Source of the DNA: Chamaelirium japonicum
Taxonomy: Eukaryota; Streptophyta; Magnoliopsida; Liliales; Melanthiaceae
Direction of reading: 5' to 3'
Assembly (NCBI GenBank): GCA_947650365.1
Contig: OX393555.1
Location: forward strand, 9,664,840-9,728,839
DNA: 64,000 bases
In this document: positions 12,773 to 27,100 of the stretch, piece by piece
How the letters are laid out: every line of letters starts with the position of its first letter
How positions within the stretch are numbered: the stretch's first letter is position 1
Made by a program: the position numbers and the translations under genes
Notes under the pieces: model-generated
The model's input: only the letters and a program-made list of their open reading frames with translations
What the model was told of the DNA's origin: nothing
The model's database searches: none

Positions 12773-15620
12773 CTAGCAAGGCATGCACAATAAATGTGCA
12801 TTTGCTCTCCAACGAATCGAAGCACTTACACGGTCACAAACTCAGGAATCTGAATCCCTTGATTCTTCAGATCGTCCGGCTACCAGTGTGTGTGAGTGGG
12901 GTGAAACTCCTCTCCAATTAGGACTCTCTCCAATTTTCATTGGTATAATTCCAATGTGTGTGAGGCTCCCACCCCTTACATGCCATGTGCTTCGCGTCTG
13001 CACTCTATGAGAGAAATTGCAGAGAATCGCAAGTAGGCCTATCAATGGATTGGATTCTGATCCGAACCCGATCCGTTAAGTCGGATATGGATGGATTCTT
13101 TTAATCCGATCAAATAATGGTCCAAATCCGGTGACCTGTTTACTTAGCAAATTAGGTATGAAACTTGGTCAATCCGATCCGACATACTATAACATAAAAC
13201 AATGTGTTATACTGGTTGTTAGATTAGATTGCCTTAGATCCAACATGCTAAGAGTCGATATAAAAAGATTCTCGTGATACCTGAGGAGATTCAGATTTGC
13301 AAACGCAAAAAACTGCCATCAAAGAACAATTCTTGCACACAGATTTAAGAACATAAAAAACACAACATGCTAGTGGCACAAGGATGTGGACAATTAGCCA
13401 TGTGAAAGGGAAGGTAGGGGATGCAAACCAAGGTACGACATAAGGGAAAAGTTAGGGGAGAAGTGCCTACATCAGTACATGGTGGATGAAAGAGAGTAGG
13501 TCACGCCATTGAGAGGAGAGAGGATGATGCACCACCGTGAGGGGGAGGTCGATGCACAATAGGATTGAGATTCTTAAAACATTGTCGAGAGGAGGAGAGC
13601 ATTCCCTGTCATCAGGAGCATGAAGAAAAGACAAAGCCGCGAGGACGAGGAAGAAGTGCCACGTGGGGAATTGTTAAATTGCTAGGAAGAGGAGGACGTG
13701 GAGTCACCATGAAGGAAGTCGTCACACCATCATGGTGAAAGAGAGATTGGGGATTTGTGGAGAATATGATAAAAAGAGGGATTTTGTGAAGGAGAACAAA
13801 GAAATAGAGAGATTTAGAGGTAGCTTCAAGCCATACATACCCTTTCATTCTTTTTTTTTTTCATGGGAGAACTTGGGATTTCTTTTAGAAAGAGGATAGC
13901 AAAGAGGGTTCATGGAGGAGGATATGTGAAACATGGGGAAGTAATAGGAAAGTTGGTTCCAATGGAGGAGAGAGATTTGAGGGAGAGAGGAGTTAGAGAA
14001 GAGATCACAGGAGGGGAACTGTTCATAGACAAAGAGGAGAGGGAGAATGCGAATAGTGCCCCCCCCCCCCCCCCCAAACGATAAAATGAAATAAAATAGA
14101 GAGGGGGGGGCGGGGAGGGCGTTTTTATAAAGGCACCCCCTCTCTTGCTCCGCTTTGTTAAGAACACCCCCTCTCATGTTCACTCCATATGAACCTCTCT
14201 CTAATTTGATTTTAATGTTCGTAAATCCCCATTTTCGTTGGATATAGACCAATATTACTGTTCTTGGGCTATTTATATTGCTTCAAAACTTAATTGCACT
14301 TTAATTTCCAGACCAAAGTAAATGTGTAGCCACAATCTTGTGATCTATATTGTATTCTTTTGCAAATTTTCCCTACATTCTCTATGCGGATCAAGATTTA
14401 ACTCTACATACTCTAGTCATTTCTAATGCCATTTCTTTTGGTGTCTGTTTTTTGAGATATGTCTCGAAATCCCACTCAATGACCTATTTTTTGTCATGTT
14501 TCTTGATGAATCCTTTTTTATCTCTTAAACCTGCTGAGTATATTTGTACTCTTCAAGTTATGAGCCCTATGGCCCATCTTGTCATTGGCTTTTGCATCTA
14601 TATATGTATAATTATCTTAATGATGGGTTCTTTTGAGCTCAAGCCTTTTATCAAAAATACACAAATAACACTTCCCCTTTATTTAAATGTTTACAGAACT
14701 ATTTATTGTTTTTGCTCGGCTTTGGTTATGCTTTATCCGACCAAAGAAAATTTATTTGATTCTTGTTTGCTCTTCTTTGTTATATCATGTCATTATGAAT
14801 TCATTACATATTGATTAGTGCAAAGGTTAGCCCATTTTTGCTTAAATTTATTTTAAATAGCTCTGTGTTGAATTCTCCTCTTTTTGCTATTGTTTGTTTG
14901 ATTGTTGGGGTTATCTGAATTCCTATATCACTTCAGAAATCACATCAATATTTGTGGCACAAATGAAAAAACCTACATTAGCTCACTACAACTCGAGTTC
15001 TTTAACTGGAACTACTAGTAGTTGTAGCGGTCAAATAAATGTTTGTTGCACAAATATATAAATCTACATTAACTCACTTTAGCATCCATGTCTGATTGTA
15101 CCAATTAATGTTTAACATCTTGATGGACGGTTTGTGCACATTTCAGTTAGAAGCTGAAGGATCCACAATCACGACATTCTATGTCTAAAATTTATGTGAT
15201 CAGTCAAGCTTTAAGGTTTTAGAGGCATTGTCTTATCTAATAGGGAATTTATGTAGAAGTCCAATAAAAAAACCTTGAATTGAAATCTCAAAAGAGTCTT
15301 AGTGAGAGATATTCGAGTGGCTTTTTTTCTTTCTAGAGTTCATAAAAGATATTCAAGTGGCTTAGTAAACTTCAAATACTAAATCAAAGATCGGCAGTCG
15401 GACTACTGGTGCTAGACCATCTCTTTTAATCTTTCCTTTTGTTAAAGCAAAAGTAGCTTTATTGATGTGAATCATGCAAAGAACTGATACCTCTGTGCTC
15501 AAAAGGGAATTAGCTCTAGTTGTTATTGAAAAAACTTAAGATTGTTGTCAGCTTTGTATAGGAACCTTGTTTCGTAAAGCTCTACGAGGATCATGGAACA
15601 CCTATTTTCGGGTGACAATC
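12773..15620. other. Intergenic, mostly unassigned
   Basis: A left-end-like hAT fragment starts at about 13034 (TAGGCCTATCAATGGATTGG) and runs out near 13195 with no matching right end. Short C and G runs occur at 14060-14075 and 14104-14110. An ATG-to-stop frame of 154 codons lies at 14350-14814 (+). It is AT-rich and hydrophobic, matches no family I know, has no clear neighbouring exon, and is not called as a gene. Otherwise nothing is recognised. Confidence 0.5.
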
Positions 15621-15967
15621 AGTGTTTTAAGTATCGTTATCGTTGTCGATATTGCCAAGTTGCCCGACGAAAAAATCGGAGATATATCGCTATTTATTGC
15701 CAAATATCGTTAAAAATTAGAAAAAAGAGGGCAAAATAAAGATTTTTTTGGAAGGTTTTTCTATATATCCCTTTAGAATGTGTGGATACACCATTATGAT
15801 CAATAACATACATAAAACAATCATTTACACTAGGAGACACTCAATTTAGACTTTATATATGAGTATGTGAACTGTCTGACATTGTCTATGAATTGTTAGA
15901 AACTTTTGCAACAGTCTGTGAATGAAACAGTCACAATAAGATTACACACACTAGGAAATGATAAAAC

Positions 15968-17174
15968 TAGGGGTGTGCATCGGTTTGAAACCGACCTATT
16001 TAGGCAAAACCCAAACCGATCCAACCTTGGTCAGTTTTGAGAATTTTCAATCCAATTCAAACCAAACTAAGATTGGAATCCAATCCAATCCAATTAAAGT
16101 TGGTATGAATTGGATTGGATGGTCGGTTTAGGCTTTGGACCTAAGAAGCACTGACACTGGTACGGGGACACGATTACGACATGACACGGGTATGCTGACA
16201 CGACAATTCCTAAAAAAAGAGGACACGGGTACGGCGGGGACATGACAAAATAAATTAATATTTTTTATTTATATTTTATGTGTTTTTATAATTCATATAT
16301 ATTTCAATAACCGAAAAAACCTCATAGAAAACAACTAAAATAAAAATTTAATACATATTGAATCACAACCGTTAGTTACACCCAGCCCGATTGGTGAATC
16401 ACATACAACTCTGAAATCTTAGAAAATCAGATAGGTTAAAGCAAAAACTAAATCATAACCGTCTGTTACAACCAGTCTGACAAATGACTTATACTCGGGC
16501 CCAAATGACATGCAAAAGAACGGCTGCGATTCAGTTTTGGCTTCAACCTATTTGATCATCTGAGGTTTTAACCTCAAAGGATTAGATAGGTTGAAGCCAA
16601 AACTGAATTACAACAGCTTGTGACCCGATCCTATAGCGAACAGCTTGTCAACCCGCCATTTCCAGTGCGAGTCCGACAAGTGTCTGACGAGTGTCTGGCT
16701 CCCGGAAGCACGTGGGACACGGCACATGTGTGTCCGTGAGTGTCCGGTGAGTGTCGGTGTCTGACATGGGTACGGGGGGACCTGAGGAAGTGTCCGTGCT
16801 TCCTAGCTTTGGACCATGTTCTTATTGGGCTCTTCCCTTCTATTAGGACCTAGTTCAAACTTAAAAAATAATAATTGTTATAAATCATTAGGTCTAAATA
16901 TGATTTTTAACTGATTTTCAGTCATCATATAATATTGCAATGGTTGTTGGTAGCAAGAGTATATGAGAACATATGATATATTTAATAAAATATTATATGT
17001 ATGTACATATGTCGGTTCGGTTTAGGTCAGTTTTGAATTTACAAATCCGTCAATCGATCCAATCATGTTGGTTTTTTAAAAACCTAATCCGATCCAATCC
17101 ATTGAGTGTGTCGAAACCAATCAAAATTGGTCGGTTTGGTTTGGTCAGTTTGGTTTGGATCTTGCACATCCCTA
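15968..17174. mobile_element. hAT-type MITE interrupted by a second MITE
   Basis: Ends are TAGGGGTGTGCATC on the left and, reverse-complemented, TAGGGATGTGCAAG on the right. The 8-bp flanks GATAAAAC (15960-15967) and GATAAAAT (17175-17182) match at 7 of 8. Removing the inner element leaves about 533 bp. The interior is rich in CGGTTTGG/CCAAACCG words. No transposase. Confidence 0.85.
16141..16806. mobile_element. Second hAT-type MITE, nested in the first, perfect 8-bp target duplication
   Basis: Flanked by CTTTGGAC on both sides (16133-16140 and 16807-16814). Terminal inverted repeats are CTAAGAAGCACTGACAC and CTAGGAAGCACGGACAC, 15 of 17 identical. It is 666 bp and non-coding. The duplicated target belongs to the outer MITE, which proves the order of insertion. 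Confidence 0.93.
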
Positions 17175-17799
17175 GATAAAATATATCAAAACCCATATGG
17201 TTCACAGTACGTAAAAGCATACAACAAATTCATAACTCATAAAGCATAAGACATAATAAACATAAAACATCTCACAGACCGACAATACATAACATAGCAT
17301 AATACTCTGAAAATTATTTAAGTAAAAAAATTTCAAATTTGGATACCAAGTAGATTGGATGTGTAGTATTAACATACTAAAATTTCATTAGGATTTATTG
17401 GGTTTAAATAGATGAAACCCATGAATCCCAATTAATTTCATAATAATCATGATGAATCACATCAAGTTTGATGTGATGCATGTTTATAATCTATTCTTCA
17501 CGAAGATCTACTTATAAAATTTGAAAAATTAAAATAAAAAGATTTAAAAATATACCTTAACTTAGAAGTTTGGAAGAAACCTCAAATCCGTGAAGAGAGG
17601 TTTTAAATCCACCAAGAATAACAAATGATGGGTTTGGCGATATATCAGCGATATTAAGCAATAAATAGTGATATTAGCGATATATTGGCGATATATCGGT
17701 GATATATTAGCGATATGTTGACTGTTTCCCCAAAAATAAAAAAATATAACTTGAATTGATGTCGGAGGTTGGCGATAAGGTGATTTTTCCATAGCTTTT

Positions 17800-19029
17800 T
17801 CAAAAGAATTTCCTCTCAAAAGATACAACGATCCTTTTCCTTTATCATCGGCACGACTACGAGTACGGTCACAAACCAATTAATTGTTTGCAGGGAATCA
17901 AAAAATTGGTGGAAAAGAAAGCTCTTCCAAAGCCCTTTTCAAACCACTAAAACCTCTGTGAAGTCTTGCCATGAGCCAGTAGCATGCGTTGCACTCTCGC
18001 GCGAGCCCTGCAACACATATGAATCCCCATAATAACCCATATCAGAGGATAATGGACGTTCATCGGACTTGTGGGCCCCCCAAAAAGCCTCAACCCCTTC
18101 TTAATGGACCCCCAAGTGCACGAAGGCAAGAGGGGGGGTGTATTTAGCAATAGCGTCCCCTCCTCTCTTTTTTGTCACGCATGACCAAGGGGGTACTATT
18201 CACGATCTCTGCCCCCCCCCTCCCTCTCTCTCTCTCTCACACCATTCCCAATATGCATGAATCCCCCATGAATGATAATTAATCTCTCCCTCTCAAACAA
18301 TAACCACGTAGTCAACAAAGATATGACATATGAGTACATAATTATTATCTCCTGTTTTATTTTGGCACACATATTTGGCAACAAAACATCTACCACAACG
18401 ATGGTAACAAAGTGGTTTCTTGGGAATGTTTCCTTTATTTACTATGAAACTCAAATCTTGCAATCAAAGCTTTCATCGCTACCTTGTTTGTATTTTATGA
18501 ATATTCGTCATAATCACCAATTCTCTGTCATTGAAATTTATTTTTAGTTAGAATTCTTAATTTTTGACCAAGAAATGACTATTTGTTTTATGGTCTTTCG
18601 ATCAATGAAAAGTAGACTAATCCTTATATCACTACACACAATATAGTTTATGGCGTATTTTCAAACTAAAATCTAAAGAAATAACTTCCTGTACAAAATT
18701 AGAAGCTGACAACAACCTCAAATGCCAATTCATAATGTATGATTCAAAATGAGATCTAATTTTTTTTATGCTACTGTAATGTGGATTAATGAATATTGTA
18801 ATATTTTATTAACAATCACAATATAACATACTTTTTTTACATCGTGAGTTATTTAAATAACTTATTTTAACCTGATAACTAATATACTAATGCTCTCTAA
18901 AAAAATATAATATTTGGTATGTTTCATTTTGATTATATTCCTCCAAGATTTTAGAGAAATTAGTATTGTAATAGTGCATAATGTAAATATATTATATTGC
19001 AAAAATAGATGTAAAAGATACCTTATGCT
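17800..19029. other. Intergenic, AT-rich, unassigned
   Basis: C-runs and a short CT tract occur at about 18211-18240. The remainder (18260-19020) is strongly AT-rich with no recognisable gene or element. Confidence 0.6.
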
Positions 19030-19707
19030 TTGGTTGTAGAGAGTCTGATGAATGCCATGCAGTGCACGAGATCATATATATGCTATGTAGTAGGCATGAT
19101 GGGTAGGTATCAGTCAAATCCGGATCTAGGACACTGGACTGTTATGAAAAGTATACTCAAGTATCTCCGTGGTATGAGAGATTATGAGTTAGTTTACTCT
19201 TCATAGGAACTGACGTCGATTGGATACACAGATTCTGACTTTACAGCAGATTCAGAATCTAGGAGATCGATCGACGTCGGAGTATGTGTTTTCATTGGGA
19301 GGAGGAGCTATTAGTTGGAGAAGCGTGAAGCAGAGATGCATCATGGATTCGACGACAGAGGCTGAGTATGTTGCAGCGTGAGAGGCGGCCAAAGAGGCGG
19401 TGTAACTCAGGAAGTTCCTCACGGACTTAGGATATGTACCGGGAGCTCAAAATCCTATTGTCCTTTACTGTGACAATAGTGGAGTAGTAGCACAATCCAA
19501 GGAGCCAAGATATCACCAGAAGAGTAAGCATATTGAGCAGAAAAACTATATTATTCAGGAATTGCAGAAGCGAGAGGAGGCCAGGTTACAGTGACTCAAG
19601 TGGCGTCTGCAGATAACATGGTGGACCATTTCACAAAGACGTTACCGACCAAGGCTTTTGAGAAGCACGTGGATGCCATGGAAGTTCAAGCTGTTATTCC
19701 TCGCTAG
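19030..19707 (+). pseudogene. Ty1/copia polyprotein 3' fragment (end of RT and RNase H)
   Basis: Translation in shifting frames gives copia landmarks: [14 protein letters not shown], the LYCDNS-type RNase H motif (about 19463-19480), KHIEQKN near 19530, and SADNMVDHFTKTLPTKAFEKH before a stop at 19705. The 5' part of the element (LTR, gag, protease, integrase, most of RT) is absent. Remaining frames are broken by at least one frameshift and several stops, so it is dead. It lies immediately upstream of a polypurine tract and LTR. Confidence 0.85.
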
Positions 19708-19721
19708 GCCAAGTGAGAGAT

Positions 19722-21712
19722 TGTTGTAGCTCGTGGGTCATGAACGTCAATTTTTTGTATTTATATTAATAAAAATGACTTTGGTTATTGCTTTAATTAG
19801 AATACTACTTTGATGTATGATAATTCATATATATAATAAAGGACCTTAGGGACCACAATAGACCACTAAGGCGCATGGTGGGTCCATGCTCGGGTGATCC
19901 AGTGGATCGGCTTTGTGTAGACCTAGAACTAGTTCATAGCTTTGGTGATGCTAGTCGCTTCACTAAGAATAAGCTGTTGGTAGGCAAAAGATGTGGTGAA
20001 GTCTCCATCATGGGAACGTGAGATTCTCATTCACCTGATCAAGCATGATGATAGTGTTGAACAGGAACCAAGATGGTACATAGTTTAGTGATTTAAACAC
20101 TGATGCATAAAATGTCTTACTACTATATATAATATGTCATTAACCCTGAAGGACCATATACACTGAGTCACCCAGTTGTGTGGTGTTTTGATATGCCAAC
20201 GTGTGCGGACCCTTCATAGTCCAATACCATTGTACGTTGGGTTACTCGGTTGGCACTAGAGTGGCATACAATCCCTACAGTTTATCCAACATCTAGTATT
20301 GGATAGGTACATTTTGATGAGTCAATCTATCCATATAATTAATCCAGGACTGGTGGTTGTCAGTATGACTGACGACGTTCCGGATGCTAGGCATAGCACC
20401 AGAAGGTGTGTAGTGTTATAGATGATATGTCATCAAATCCTAGTTAGATGATTGAACGGGATCTGACGGTGCGCCCTACCGCCCGAGTCGAATCATGGCA
20501 CCAGTAATAGGAGGGACTAAAGATTATCAGAGTATAATAGAAACAAGGTTACGAGGGAGTAACATAAGTTTAGTTTCACTAGAGTTTAACTCGTGTCGCA
20601 CTCTGGGTGGCTACGCGGGTTAATCGGATTAGGGCTGATTAGCGGAACTTTCAGTGTCTCATCGGAATAGTTAATCAGGGATCCGATTGAAGCTAGAGAT
20701 CCTGAACCATAAAGGTTTCCACCCTGTCATTGCATATAGGAATTGTTTTTCGACCTAGTTGGACTTGTTAGATGTGAAGTAGTGCGATCGAGCACAAGCC
20801 CAAAGCCTAAGAACCCAATTCACATGTATTAAGAGACCATAGAGGTATTTTGGTCAGTATTGAAATATGACTCAGAACATATTGAATATAGATCTTAAAA
20901 TGAGCGGAATAATTCTAGGAGCTTATAGGCGCTGATAGAACTCGATTCCGACTAGCGTACCTCATTTTATCTCTCTATTAGCGGTATGCCAACAAAATGG
21001 CGTTTTCATCCAAGGTGTCATGGAGATAAGGGAAACCCTATCCCATGGCCTTATCCCCTTGGAGAAATCTACCCCCCTCCCCCCCTTTCTTGTGGCCATC
21101 ATAGGGCCAGCCACAAGTAGTTTACGCTAGCGTAAGCTACATGGGGATCGATCTATAAAGACGCAAGGAGAGGGGGAGGGAAAAACCCTAATTTTCTCTC
21201 CCTCCCTTGAGAAATCCGAGCCCCCTCTCTCTCCTCTGTGGTTTCGACCAAGAAAAAGGAGAAGGAAGAAAGGAGAAAGGAAAGGAGAAGGAAGAAGAAG
21301 AGAGAAAGAGAAAGAGAAGGTATTCGAAGCAAGCCATCGACTTCGCTACGTACCATCCTTCGTCGGCGTGTCGTCCTTGCACTCAGAGATAAGACGCCAT
21401 GCGTTCCTCCCTTCGAAAAGGACAAGGTGCTATTCAATAGATTTTCTCTTGATTCAAGTGTGGTTCATCATCGTTCCATTCTCTTCGGATCAAAGATCCA
21501 TAAGATATAGTGATTCTAAACACCTAACTAGATGCATGTATGTCTTCCGTAGATCGTAGTATGCCTCTAGGGTGTCCGCACATTTGCTAGGATCATAGAT
21601 TCGCATGTAGATTGCTTGAAAGATAGATTGTAATGAAACATAAACCATGAGATCCTCGGATCGATCTTTTGCTTCCACTGCGACTTTGATAATAGGATTC
21701 AATTCCAAAAAT
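19722..21712 (+). repeat. Probable 3' LTR of the truncated copia element
   Basis: A purine run AAGTGAGAGA (19711-19720) directly precedes TGTTGTAGCTCGTG, the expected polypurine-tract/LTR-start arrangement. The sequence carries no coding region. A TATA-like TCTATAAAG lies near 21150-21160, followed by a GA-rich leader. The right boundary is a guess: I see no second copy to define it, and the AATTCCAAAAA at about 21700-21712 may be a mutated CA end. Confidence 0.5.
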
Positions 21713-21748
21713 TAGGGCATGGGAATTTCGTGCCCCTCTCTCTCCCTT

Positions 21749-22064
<316 letters not shown>

Positions 22065-22092
22065 TGTAACGACCGGTATTAAAAAAAAAAAA

Positions 22093-22124
<32 letters not shown>

Positions 22125-22693
22125 AAAAAAAAAAAAAACAAAACCTAAACCCAACCCAATCCTAAACCCAACCCAACATCTCTCTCTCATTCTGTCTCTC
22201 TTAATTCCCAAAACCCCACAAACCCGACCCTACCCCAACACCCAAACCCCCCAGCCGACCCTCTCTTTCTCTCTCTCTCTCTCTCTATTCCTCTCTCTTC
22301 TCACCCATTTCTCAGATCTCTCTCTCTCTCTCTCTCTCATCGGAGCTCTCCCTCTCACCCGATCTCTCCCTTCTCTCTCCCGGATCTCCCCAATCTCTCT
22401 CGGATCTCTCATCTCTCATCTCTCTCGCCCGAATCCGACCGCCGCCCGGATCCCCGCCGCGAATCCCGCCGGCCCCCGATCCCGAGAAGTCCGGCCGGAT
22501 CCCGCCGCAGCCGCCCCGAATCCCGCCGCCGCAGCCGCCCCGAATCCCGCCGCCGCCCCCGCCCCGGATTCCGCCCCAAATCGCGCCGGCCACCGCCCCT
22601 CCCTCCCTTTAAAACACCATGCTAGCCCCCTCCCCTTTCAGCCCCTTTTCCCCATCCTCAGCCCGACCCCTCACCCCCTTCACCGAGCCCCCC

Positions 22694-22755
<62 letters not shown>

Positions 22756-24060
22756 CTCCCTCCTTCTCTCGGCTTCTGCCGGCGCCACCTGACGGCCGCC
22801 GTCACCCAGATGAGAGGCCCCCTTCGGACTCCCTCTCTTATATCGCCACCTGGCCACCGGCATCTCGCAAACCCGATCCAGCGCCCCCGTCATCGCAACC
22901 CGACAGTAGCCACCCATCAGCGGTGCCCCATCACCCTGCTACCTCGGCCAACCCCTCGCCTCGACGGCGTTCACCGTCGCACGGCCCCGACGCCGCTACC
23001 CGTCATCGACGGCCCGATCTCCGGTACCCCATCGCCGACGACTCGAACCGCCCAATTTACGACCTCCCTCTCTATGTTGCTAACCCGACCTGACCTTCGA
23101 CACCCCGTCGCCACAACTCGATGGCCGCCACCCTATCACCCCTCTCCCGTCGTTCGATCAACCCGATCTGACGCCCCATCGTCGCACGGCCCCGACGCCG
23201 TCACCAACAACCCGACGACCCGAACCGCCTGACGGCCTCCGCTGAAGCGAGGCCCTAGGTCTCCCACTCTTTGTGTTGCCAACCCGGCCCGACCACCGAC
23301 ACCTAGCAACCCCGACCCGACCCGATGGCCGCCACCCATCAACGATGCCCCATCACCCTGCCACCTCGGCCAGCCCCTCGCCTCGACGTCGTTCACTATC
23401 GCACGGCCCTGATGCCGTCGCCCCGTTGCCAACGACCGAACCACCCGACACCTATCACTGGTGCCCCGCGGCCCCAATCCGGCCAGATTCCCCTTGCCCC
23501 ATCACCGGCGCAGCAACGCCATGACCCGATCCGACCCCGGAGCCCTTCTCTCTCTATCTCTCTCTTGTGTACGATAGTCGACCACAACCCCGGTAGGCTG
23601 CCCTGCCAGAACCAGGAGCCCTCCTCTCTCTTGTGTGACTGTGTGTGTGTGTGTGCGTGGCCATCGGCCACTACCTCGGTAGGCCATCCAGCCATGGCCC
23701 GATGTCGGAGGCCTCTCCTCTGCCTCTGTCTCTCTCTCCCTCTTTCTCTATTTATGTGTGGGTGAGCGCCTCCTACGAGCCTCGCCGCCCAACGACGACG
23801 AACCCCACCGGCCACCACCCAACCCAGGGTTCACCTCGACTCCCCTCCTCTAAGTAAACGTGTGTGTGAGCATGAGCGAGCGGGTGCGAGCACCTTGATC
23901 CCGGTAATTCTTTGGATGGCCGATGCCGACAACTCCGAACGCCTCTCTCAACGTAGGACTGATAGCGTGCTTGTGTGTGCATATGCAATCACGAGAGCAT
24001 GATCGAGCGGTGCAAGCACAACTTCCATCCTGAATCAACATGACCCCCTCTTCCCACCGA

Positions 24061-24114
<54 letters not shown>

Positions 24115-27100
24115 GATCTCTCTCTCTATGTGCGGCTGCGAGCAGCCGACCGAAGCAGAGGCAGCCAGCGACGGAGAAGATCAGCCGACCGGAGGAGTTG
24201 CAGCTGGAGCCGACAACCCCCATCAGCAGGTCAGCCGCTCCCCTTCGTTTCCCTATTTTTTAGTGCTGTTGAGACCAACCCGACCCCTAGCCATTGTGGC
24301 ATAATTCCTCGTTGCGGCCAAGGCTGCCGGCACGGTGGCCGACAGATGTACAGTCAGTAAATCCCGATCAAGACCCGGCCAGGCCCCCATTTGGGCTAAC
24401 GACCAACCGGCCACCCTACCACTAGCCAAATCCAGTCCCCCTCTACCCTCGCTATTGTGAGCACCGATAACCTGCGGTCGGCAGTGAAGTAGCGAGTGGC
24501 TCTGACCACCCTCGGCCTAGCATCACCCCAAGCGCCTTATGATTAGTAGCCGAGAAAACCCACTTGAGACTAATCGATCTTATCGATTATTGGTAATCGC
24601 CCCTCTTGCTAGCGGTGAGCGATGATGCGCCTTGTGCATGGCGGTGAACCACCGTACGCAACCGTACATCATCGATCACACCATTTTATGTGCAAACGAG
24701 ACGGTGCCCGATGGCTCCCAGAGCATCTTTCGACTAATTCCGGGATTTGACCGGTTAAGGAAGGATAATCACCGCCAATCCGGGTCTAGGCTCGACAGGC
24801 TTGTAATTGTCAATCTATCCCCTTGAACCCACACTAAAGGTTAGCAGGCTCGATCTCCTCGGGTCACGCTCATATCAAGGTTTAGGATACCGATGCGGGT
24901 CCAAACACCTTACGAAGTTGTTGCGCACGAGACCGACACTTTTAGCGACAACGAGGTGCTACTTAGCAACCTAGGCTGGTCACTAGTGAGATTCCCGTAC
25001 AAACACGTCCTTTGACAAATCAAGCCGATCGTGATCGGCTTTGCCGATTTTGCCATCGACCGACGCGGTTACGACCATTTTTGTCGGAATAGCGCCATTG
25101 AACCCTAAAACGACTTCTAGCATCGGCGATACCAACTAACCAAGACTGTACCATTGGCACATCGTTTTGCGAGCCAATAGATCGACGCCCGATGATGCCT
25201 AAAATTCTTGACTCGGCCAACTTGGCCCTAAACCTGTATTACGCAGTAGCAAGTATTGACCATGGGTCTGCTATGTGTGAATTTGGCAGTGCTAACCGGG
25301 ATGATCTAGCCGTAGATGGAGCAGAGACGGATCAAGGGCAGTTAACGGGAGTTTGTGCGTGATCGACAACCAGGTGACATCTACTCCCCTTCCCGTGGTC
25401 TTTGATAGTGGGAAATGAGAACAACTTGGGTAGGTGTCCACGGTACTGCATGCGGGTCCCGCCGGGCATCGCCGCATGTGGTCACGCGGACCCCTCCTTG
25501 CATGCGAAGTCGCGAGTCCGGCGACGCATGCTTTAAAATATTATTAAAATAAGTATGTTGTAAAATATTAATAAAATAATCATGTTTTATAATATTAATA
25601 AAATAATCATAATTATTTGCATGGACACCGTAATTAAGTATTTCCCTTAAATTAAAATGTAATTTGATTAAATAATAATTATCGGGGCCCACCCTTCTGA
25701 GTGGAGTGTGGAGACCCGGGCACACGGGAATACGGGCAAGAGTAATTTAGGTTTTATGTGATGCATGGGTTGCGAGAGCAGTGCGGGACCAGGGTTAAAA
25801 CGTTAATTAACGCATGTACCCTTTTTATCTGTCTCGATATATATTTAAAAGTAGTTATTCACTGTGTTGAGTTTTTTATCTATATTATGGAAAGATTGGA
25901 CCCCGTGCGCGCAAGGACCGTGAACCACCCTGCGCGCACAGCTGAAGATCAGTAGGTTAGGGGTCACGGGCAGGGATTGTGGTAAAGCCAATAGGTGGTG
26001 CCCTCGAAGAGGGATTGGCCTAGCAATCCTGTCCCGGGGTAGTTGAAGCCCCCAAGGAAAGCAAGTTGGGCGGTAGAGCTCCACCGTGAAAGACGGGAAA
26101 CCCCTTATGATCATATGGGTGACTTTGCGCATGGTGTCGGAGTATGCGCGGCGAGAGAGTTGGCCCTCTACATCGAAATAAAAGGCCCTATAGTAATGCC
26201 CGACCGGGGGCAGGATGAACAAAATATCCGGGGTTCACATTAGGATAGATATTTTATATGATTACTAATTAACAAGTATGGAATCTTACTGTTGGATTGT
26301 GGAATTTTGGAGCATTGGCAATCTGGTAACATTTAGATGATCTTTTTGTTTAAATAGTTTACTGTAAAACATTGAGTGGACTTTATGATAGACAATCTAG
26401 TGACAGTAGGTATTGCATGAGAATATAGACTGCTGATAGGATTAGGGTATTAATCTGTAAATATTATATTATGTAATAGTACTGCTAAATTTAATTCAAT
26501 TAGCTCGGTTGTCTCATAGTATTAAAGGCTACTAGGATGTCACTAGCCATTAATTTGGCTAATCTCCCAATTTCCTATTGGGGGCTACTCTTTCCCACGA
26601 GTAGGCTCTTATGCAGGTTTTAGAGGCTCAGGACCGGAGTAGCGGTGGTAGTCCAGAGGCAGAGTTGGAGTCTTAGCTTGTCTTTCTTTTTAGTATGTCA
26701 ACTCTTTCATTCGATGTAATTGACCTGGATTGGAAATAGAGTTTATAAGTTCTTTGGTCTAGTGCTCTGAGTTTGTTAGTAGTAATGTGCCAGCTGAATT
26801 TTTGGGTAAGCCTCTCCTCAAGGCTCCAAGCCTAGGATAGCTCACAATAAAATATAAATCTTAAAGTGACTTAATTGACTAGTCCTATAGATAGGATCTC
26901 TAAACCAGGGCCCGAGTGCGAGAGAGCGGGCGAGATTACTCAGCTCGCTGTCAGAGGCTTGAGCTTCGTGCTCCCTTAAGGGGGAATTCTGTCAGCATGT
27001 GGGGCACCGGCAGACCACACATGCTGAGAGGATAGCCCGGTTAAAGGTCGAGCATTGTCATCTCTATCAAAAGTTTTTAGCTCTCTCGGTTTCCTCCTAA

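Larger units (their letters stand above)
15622..17790. mobile_element. Possible DNA element with GATATATCG-rich ends, host to a nested hAT pair
   Basis: The left edge carries GTTTTAAGTATCGTTATCGT and repeated ATATCG motifs (about 15625-15715). The right edge carries many tandem GCGATATATCGG/GCGATATATTGG motifs (about 17637-17720) and GGCGATAAGG near 17772. This ATCG-rich terminal pattern at both ends suggests one non-autonomous element about 1 kb long before nesting, but exact termini and target duplication are not resolved. A similar GATATTTCG-rich patch lies in the HSF intron near 32380-32490. Confidence 0.35.

Noticed and set aside
23325-23765. GC-rich frames of about 110-146 codons in the solo LTR
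   Set aside because: Several overlapping frames on both strands in stop-poor C-rich duplicated sequence, without any domain.
26979-27010. Polypurine-tract-like AAGGGGGAATTC followed by TGTCAGCATG as an LTR start
   Set aside because: No partner LTR, no target duplication and no coding end upstream; kept only as an alternative reading of the 5.2-kb LTR.
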